Assembly (NCBI GenBank): GCA_036504335.1
Contig: DASXVJ010000023.1
Span: forward strand, 186,001 to 250,000
DNA: 64,000 nucleotides
Direction: 5' to 3'
From: Fen-183 sp036504335
GTDB lineage: Bacteria > Acidobacteriota > Thermoanaerobaculia > UBA5066
In this document: piece after piece, positions 59,666 to 64,000 of the stretch
Layout: each line of letters begins with the position of its first letter
Position numbering within the stretch: position 1 is the first letter of the stretch
Notes under the pieces: generated by a model
Seen by the model: the letters and a program-made list of their open reading frames with translations, nothing else
Databases searched by the model: none
Told to the model about the DNA's origin: nothing
Translations under genes and position numbers: made by a program

Positions 59666-61978
59666 TCAATCCCCCCGATGCAGATGCTTCAGGCGCTCCG
59701 CGGCGACGAGGACCTGTCCGACGCCGATGCCGCCGTCGTTGGGCGGAACGGCGCCGTGGAGCAGCACCTCGAACCCCTCCGCCTGAAGCCGCGCGACGGC
59801 GAGCTCGGTCAGGAGCTTGTTCTGGAAGCAGCCGCCCGTCAGCGCGACGCGGCGCGTCCCGGCGTGTATCGCGGCCGCGAGGATTCCGTCCGCGAGCGCG
59901 GCGTGAAATTGGGCGGCGAGGAGCGAGGGGGGAAGTCCCAGAGAAGATTTTCTTAGAAGGTCGAAGATGAGCGGCTCCCAGTCGAGGACGGCCGACCCGT
60001 CGGGGGCGACGATGAGACGGAGAGGATCCGGGATGTGGCCCCCGCTTTCGGCCCCACCCCGCGCCTCGAAGGCCGCCGCCTCGAGGGCCATCGCCGATTG
60101 ACCTTCAAAAGAAGTCTTCTGCGCGATTCCGAGAAGCGAGGCGACCGCATCGAAGAGACGGCCCGCGCTCGTCGTCACGGGCGCGTTCAACCCCGAAGAG
60201 ATCATTCTCGAGAGGACCGCTCGTTCGCCCGCAGAGAACGATCGCACGCACTCGAGGTCTTCCCGATCGAGCGCGTTTTCTCCGAGCAGCTCGAGGAGGA
60301 TCGCGAGCGCCGCCCGCCGAGGCTCCTTCACGGCGGCATCCCCGCCGGGCAGCCGGAAGGGGCGCAGGTGCGCGACGCGCGCGAACCCGGAGGCGTCGCC
60401 GAGAAGAAACTCGCCTCCCCAGATCGTCCCGTCGGTCCCGAGTCCCGTGCCGTCCCACGTCACGCCGAGCGCCGGCCCTTCCGTCTCGTTTTCCGCGAGG
60501 CACGCCGCGAGGTGCGCGTGGTGGTGCTGCACGGCGACGGCGGGGATTCCGCGCTCCTCGGCGATCCGCTTTGCGAAGGCCGTCGACGCGTAGCCGGGAT
60601 GCAGGTCGTGCGCGACGGCGGCGGGGGCGGCCCCCCACAGTCTCTCGAAGTCCGCGATCACGCGCTCGAACGCGTCGAGCGCCTCGGGCGTCTCGAGGTC
60701 GCCGACGTGCTGTGAGAGGAAGACCTGCCGTCCGACGGACAGGGCCACGGCCGTCTTCATGTGCGCGCCGACGCCGAGGATCACGGGGAGCTCCACGGAG
60801 ACCGGCACGGGCAGCGGAGCCCAGCCGCGCGCGCGGCGCAGGAGCCGCGGCGCGCCCGCGAAGACGCGCGTGACGCTGTCGTCGACGTGCCGCGCGATGG
60901 GCCGGTCGTGGACGAGGAAGAGGTCCGCCATCCCCGCGAGGCGGACGAGCGCCTCGCGCTCGTCCGTCGCGATCGGCTCGTCGCTCCGGTTGCCGCTCGT
61001 CGCGACGACGGGGAAGCCCGTCTCGCGGAGAAGCAGGTGGTGGAGCGGCGTCGCGGGCAGCATGAGACCGAGCTCGGGTCGGCCCGGCGCGACGCCCGGT
61101 GCGACGGCCGCGTCCGTGCGGCGCGGGAGGAGGACGATGGGAGCCTCGGGCCCCGAGAGAAGCGCCTCGGACTCCGCGGAGACCTCGCAGAGGGCGCGCG
61201 CCATCGCCACGTCGCGCACCATGAGTGCGAGCGGCTTTTCCTCTCTCTGTTTCCGCCGCCGGAGGGCGGCCACCGCGTCCGTGCTGCGCGCGTCGCACAT
61301 CAGGTGGAACCCGCCGAGGCCCTTCACGGCCACGGCGTCGCCGTGCCGGAGCGCGTCGGCGGCCGCGAGGAGCGCCTCGTGCCGGCGCGCGAGAACCTCG
61401 CCGTCCGGCGACCAGGCTTCGAGCGAAGGCCCGCACGCGGGGCACGCGATGGGCTGGGCGTGAAAGCGCCGGTCGCGCGGGTTCTCGTACTCGGCCCGGC
61501 ACGCGCCACAGAGCGTAAACGCGGCCATCGTCGTGGCCGGCCGGTCGTACGGCAGGTCCGTCACGATCGTGAAGCGCGGGCCGCAGTCCGTGCAGTTCGC
61601 GAAGGGGTAGAGGTGCCGGCGGTCTCTCGCGTCGAGGACCTCGGCGAGGCACGCGGGGCACGTCGCGACGTCCGGGAGGACGAGCGTGGTCCTCGAGCCC
61701 GCGTTCTCGCTCGGGAGGATGCGGAAGCCGTGTTCCTTCGTCGGCTCCGTCGAAGATTCGATCACTTCGCGGATGCGCGCGAGCGGCGGCGGCGCGCCTT
61801 CCAGCGCGCGCCTGAACGCGGCGAGCGCGTCGTCCCCGCCTTCCAGCTCGATGAAGACGCCCGCAATGTCGTTGCGTACCCAGCCGGCGAGGCCGTGCTC
61901 TTCGGCGATTCGGAAGACCCACGGCCGGAACCCGACTCCCTGGACCGCGCCCCTGACTTCGAGCCTCACGCGCCGCAT
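59666..61978 (-). CDS. hypF: carbamoyltransferase HypF
   Basis: A 770-aa protein making the carbamoyl group for hydrogenase cyanide ligands. Domains in order: acylphosphatase (about 1-90, GAVQGVGFRPWVF), two zinc fingers (CPACLAEV..CTDCG and CGACRAEY..CPACG, about 108-185), a YrdC-like nucleotide domain (about 200-370) and a Kae1-like carbamoyltransferase domain (about 385-770, VAVQHHHAHLAAC, VTWDGTGLGTDGT, TGGCFQN). All motifs are intact. Two AT-rich elements lie in its 3' part (59941 and 60099), coding DLLRKSSLG and TSFEGQS. It heads the minus-strand hyp operon, divergent from the hydrogenase genes. Confidence 0.96.
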   Translation of the reverse strand: MRRVRLEVRGAVQGVGFRPWVFRIAEEHGLAGWVRNDIAGVFIELEGGDDALAAFRRALEGAPPPLARIREVIESSTEPTKEHGFRILPSENAGSRTTLVLPDVATCPACLAEVLDARDRRHLYPFANCTDCGPRFTIVTDLPYDRPATTMAAFTLCGACRAEYENPRDRRFHAQPIACPACGPSLEAWSPDGEVLARRHEALLAAADALRHGDAVAVKGLGGFHLMCDARSTDAVAALRRRKQREEKPLALMVRDVAMARALCEVSAESEALLSGPEAPIVLLPRRTDAAVAPGVAPGRPELGLMLPATPLHHLLLRETGFPVVATSGNRSDEPIATDEREALVRLAGMADLFLVHDRPIARHVDDSVTRVFAGAPRLLRRARGWAPLPVPVSVELPVILGVGAHMKTAVALSVGRQVFLSQHVGDLETPEALDAFERVIADFERLWGAAPAAVAHDLHPGYASTAFAKRIAEERGIPAVAVQHHHAHLAACLAENETEGPALGVTWDGTGLGTDGTIWGGEFLLGDASGFARVAHLRPFRLPGGDAAVKEPRRAALAILLELLGENALDREDLECVRSFSAGERAVLSRMISSGLNAPVTTSAGRLFDAVASLLGIAQKTSFEGQSAMALEAAAFEARGGAESGGHIPDPLRLIVAPDGSAVLDWEPLIFDLLRKSSLGLPPSLLAAQFHAALADGILAAAIHAGTRRVALTGGCFQNKLLTELAVARLQAEGFEVLLHGAVPPNDGGIGVGQVLVAAERLKHLHRGD
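59941..59967 (-). repeat. interspersed AT-rich element, copy 7 (core 59949-59958)
   Basis: TTTCTTAGAA, the exact complement of TTCTAAGAAA, flanked by GAGAAGA and GGTCGAAG. In hypF it encodes IFDLLRKSSLG, another reading frame from those in murQ and the NlpC fusion. Confidence 0.6.
60099..60121 (+). repeat. interspersed AT-rich element, variant (core-like 60104-60113)
   Basis: GACC, then TTCAAAAGAA, then GTCTTCT. The CACC/GTCTTC flanks are kept while the core has two changes. It encodes TSFEGQS in hypF. Confidence 0.4.
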
Positions 61979-62083
61979 CGGCGCCGACTGTAACCCGCCG
62001 AAGAGGGCGCGAATGATTCATCTGCACGATGCCAACCGGCCGCGCGGCAGGGCTTCATTACGCGACACATCGCGGAGGGTCAC

Positions 62084-63217
62084 ATGCAGCTTGACGGATT
62101 GAGCGGACGCGAGCCGCTTCTTGTCGACGTTGAAGGCTCCAACCGGCGCGATTTCGTGAAGGTCGCGCTCATGGCGGGCGCCGCCGTCGGGCTCCCCGCG
62201 GCGCTCTCCGCGCAGATTGCCGAGGCCGCCGTGAAGGGCGTCAAGCCCTCGGTCATCTGGCTCCACTTCCAGGAGTGCACGGGCTGCACGGAGTCGCTGC
62301 TCCGCACCTCGCACCCGGACGTTGCGGAGCTGATCCTCGACCTCATCTCCCTCGACTACCACGAGACCCTCTTCGCCGCCGCCGGCCACCAGGCCGAGGC
62401 CGCGCTGAAGAAGACGATGAAGGACCACGAGGGCAAGTACGTCCTCGTCGTCGAGGGCGCGATCCCGACGAAGGAGAACGGCATCTACTGCCAGATCGGC
62501 GGCCGCACGGCCGTCGACATCCTGAACGAGGTCGCGGGCAAGGCCGGCGCGATCATCGCGATCGGCTCGTGCGCCTCGTGGGGCGGCATCCCGTCCGCCG
62601 AGCCGAACCCGACCGGCGCGACCGGCGCCCCGATGATCCTCAAGGGCAAGACGGTCGTCACGATCCCCGGCTGCCCGGCGAACCCGTACAACCTCCTCGG
62701 CACGGTCCTCCAGTTCGCGACGCTCGGGACGCTCCCGGCGCTCGACGAGAAGGGCCGCCCGAAGTTCGCGTACGGGCGCACGATCCACGAGCACTGCCCG
62801 CGCCGCGCGCACTTCGACGCCGGCCGCTTCGTGCAGAAGTTCGGCGACGAGGGACACCGGCAGGGCTGGTGCCTCTACAAGACGGGCTGCAAGGGCCCCG
62901 CGACGCACGCGAACTGCTCGGTCCTCCCGTTCGCCGAGGTGCCGGACGCCTGGCCGATCGGGATCGGGCACCCCTGCTTCGGCTGCACGGAGCAGGCCCT
63001 TGCCTTCCGCAAGCCGCTCCACGACACGGTCGACGTCGAGCGCCCGACGCCGCCCGACACGTACGCCCCGCTCCACGCCCCGATGGGCAAGGTCGCCCCG
63101 ATCGCGACCGGCGTCGCGGGCCTCATCGGCGGCGCGCTGCTCGGCGCCGGCTGGGCCGCCTCGAAGAAGCTCGGGACGACGGAAGAGGCCTCGAAGGAAC
63201 CCCGGAAGGAGGCCTGA
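62084..63217 (+). CDS. hybO: [NiFe] hydrogenase small subunit, Hyd-2-like
   Basis: A 377-aa small subunit. The N-terminus has the Tat motif SNRRDFVKVALMAG that exports the folded heterodimer. The proximal cluster begins ECTGCTESLL, with Gly where oxygen-tolerant enzymes have an extra Cys, so a standard oxygen-sensitive type is expected. Further ligands are in IGSCASWGG, the EHCPRR and CLYKTGCKG segments, and HPCFGCTEQ. A C-terminal hydrophobic helix (ATGVAGLIGGALLGAGWAA) anchors it. The ATG at 62084 has GGAGGG. It is divergent from hypF over 105 bp that probably holds both promoters. Confidence 0.94.
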   Translation: MQLDGLSGREPLLVDVEGSNRRDFVKVALMAGAAVGLPAALSAQIAEAAVKGVKPSVIWLHFQECTGCTESLLRTSHPDVAELILDLISLDYHETLFAAAGHQAEAALKKTMKDHEGKYVLVVEGAIPTKENGIYCQIGGRTAVDILNEVAGKAGAIIAIGSCASWGGIPSAEPNPTGATGAPMILKGKTVVTIPGCPANPYNLLGTVLQFATLGTLPALDEKGRPKFAYGRTIHEHCPRRAHFDAGRFVQKFGDEGHRQGWCLYKTGCKGPATHANCSVLPFAEVPDAWPIGIGHPCFGCTEQALAFRKPLHDTVDVERPTPPDTYAPLHAPMGKVAPIATGVAGLIGGALLGAGWAASKKLGTTEEASKEPRKEA

Positions 63218-63218
63218 G

Positions 63219-64000
63219 ATGACCCTCGACAGGCGCAGCCTCCTGACGGGCGCCGCCGCGACCGCGGCGACCGCCGTCGCCGTCGCGACGCGCGGGGCGG
63301 AAGCCGCGGTCCCAACGGCGCCGCCGGACGCCGTCGGCCTGCTGTACGACACGACGCTCTGCATCGGATGCAAGACGTGCGTCGTGGCGTGCCGCGAGGC
63401 GAACGGCAAGAAGCCCGACACGTCCAACTCGAACGGCCTCTGGGACGCGCCGCTGGACCTCAACGGCCAGACGAAGAACATCATCAAGCTCTACAAGGAC
63501 CCCGACTCGCCGCAGCGGTCGTACTTCAAGGCGCAGTGCATGCACTGCGTCGACCCCGCGTGCGTCGGCGCCTGCATGATCGGCGCCCTCCAGAAGCGCG
63601 AGAAGGGGATCGTCACCTACAAGCAGGAGTACTGCTCCGGCTGCCGCTACTGCCAGGTCGCGTGCCCGTTCGAGATCCCGAAGTTCGAGTGGTCCGCCAA
63701 GGCGCCGCTCATGGTCAAGTGCGAGCTCTGCAACCACCGGCTCGCCGAGGGCAAGCTCCCCGGCTGCGTCGAGGTCTGCCCGCGCAAGGCCGTCATCTAC
63801 GGCACGCGGGAGGCGCTCCTCGCCGACGCGAAGAAGCGCATCGCGGACCACCCGGACCGCTACCGCGGCTACAAGGACGGCGACGCGCCGCGCGTCTTCG
63901 GAGAGACGGACGGCGGCGGCACGCAGTGCCTCGTCCTCTCGCACGTCCCGTACGAGAAGCTCGGCCTGCCCGCCCTCGAGGAGACCTCGCAGGCGAACGC
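63219..64000 (+). CDS. hybA: HybA-like 4Fe-4S electron-transfer subunit (3' end beyond window)
   Basis: The first 260 codons of a periplasmic ferredoxin-like subunit that relays electrons from HybO to a membrane partner. The start at 63219 gives a Tat signal (DRRSLLTGAAATA). Cysteine clusters are CIGCKTCVVAC, CMHCVDPACVGAC, CSGCRYCQVAC and CELCNHRL with CVEVC, enough for four 4Fe-4S clusters. It begins 1 bp after the hybO stop. The order hybO-hybA matches Hyd-2 operons, so hybB and the large subunit hybC probably follow outside the window. Confidence 0.92.
   Translation, partial: MTLDRRSLLTGAAATAATAVAVATRGAEAAVPTAPPDAVGLLYDTTLCIGCKTCVVACREANGKKPDTSNSNGLWDAPLDLNGQTKNIIKLYKDPDSPQRSYFKAQCMHCVDPACVGACMIGALQKREKGIVTYKQEYCSGCRYCQVACPFEIPKFEWSAKAPLMVKCELCNHRLAEGKLPGCVEVCPRKAVIYGTREALLADAKKRIADHPDRYRGYKDGDAPRVFGETDGGGTQCLVLSHVPYEKLGLPALEETSQAN

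Overview
This is a gene-dense, high-GC (roughly 70%) bacterial chromosome segment. Genes lie on both strands in short, often 4-bp-overlapping operons. No gene-free stretch exceeds 300 bases; the longest gaps are about 190 bp (39894-40083) and 179 bp (26746-26924). I see no rRNA, tRNA, CRISPR array, insertion sequence or prophage. The mixture of features suggests an Acidobacteriota member, perhaps Thermoanaerobaculia-like: an Oar-type TonB receptor with a carboxypeptidase-regulatory N-domain, many exported S9/alpha-beta hydrolases, a Hyd-2-type hydrogenase and a GAF/STAS-rich regulatory repertoire. That assignment is inference only.

Layout. 1-9.6 kb: a PlsB-like acyltransferase, exported hydrolases, an aminotransferase, Dps with a palindromic operator over its promoter, the ABC-F factor EttA and a membrane acyltransferase. 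9.6-14.1 kb: a minus-strand operon for a three-subunit xanthine-dehydrogenase-family molybdoenzyme plus a TIGR01777 epimerase. 14.1-17 kb: a LolA-like exported protein with a thioredoxin-fold partner, an NTF2-like protein and an EamA transporter. 17-23.9 kb: cell-wall functions, namely an SH3-NlpC/P60-beta-lactamase fusion, a Tat-exported dipeptide epimerase, a PAS-GGDEF protein, a beta-lactamase-amidase fusion and a DUF5009 membrane acyltransferase. 32.4-35.1 kb holds the matching amino-sugar recycling operon (BadF-type sugar kinase, MurQ, short NagA). Together these cover much of a murein recycling route.

23.9-32.4 kb holds the most unusual locus. An adaptor protein, a soluble histidine kinase and an NtrC-type sigma-54 activator lie just upstream of a correctly spaced -24/-12 promoter with an upstream dyad. 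That promoter precedes a 129-aa protein made of a 46-aa leader and nine tandem nonapeptides (ARSARNVEN type), closed by a strong terminator. Convergent to it is an operon STAS / triple-GAF-HlyD / PqqD-like-M50 protease-HlyD. I read this as a candidate regulated peptide maturation and export system.

35.2-55 kb: a GT39-TPR membrane protein, the TonB receptor, an esterase, an amino acid permease, a ParE/GyrB-type topoisomerase subunit, a TrmJ methyltransferase, a radical-SAM-like protein with a CX10CX2C motif, an ECF sigma operon (DoxX, di-heme peroxidase, AhpD-like), a Crp/Fnr regulator and Hsp20 with a heat-shock-like promoter. 55-64 kb: [NiFe] hydrogenase maturation (hypF-C-D-E-A-B, then a Rieske protein and a NicO nickel transporter), divergent from hydrogenase structural genes hybO-hybA that run off the right edge.

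A second window-wide signal is an AT-rich sequence with core TTCTAAGAAA and flanking purine/pyrimidine tracts. It recurs inside coding regions of unrelated genes in different reading frames (17.9-22.7, 33.4-36.2, 47.4 and 60 kb). It looks like a DNA-level interspersed element that genes have absorbed in frame.
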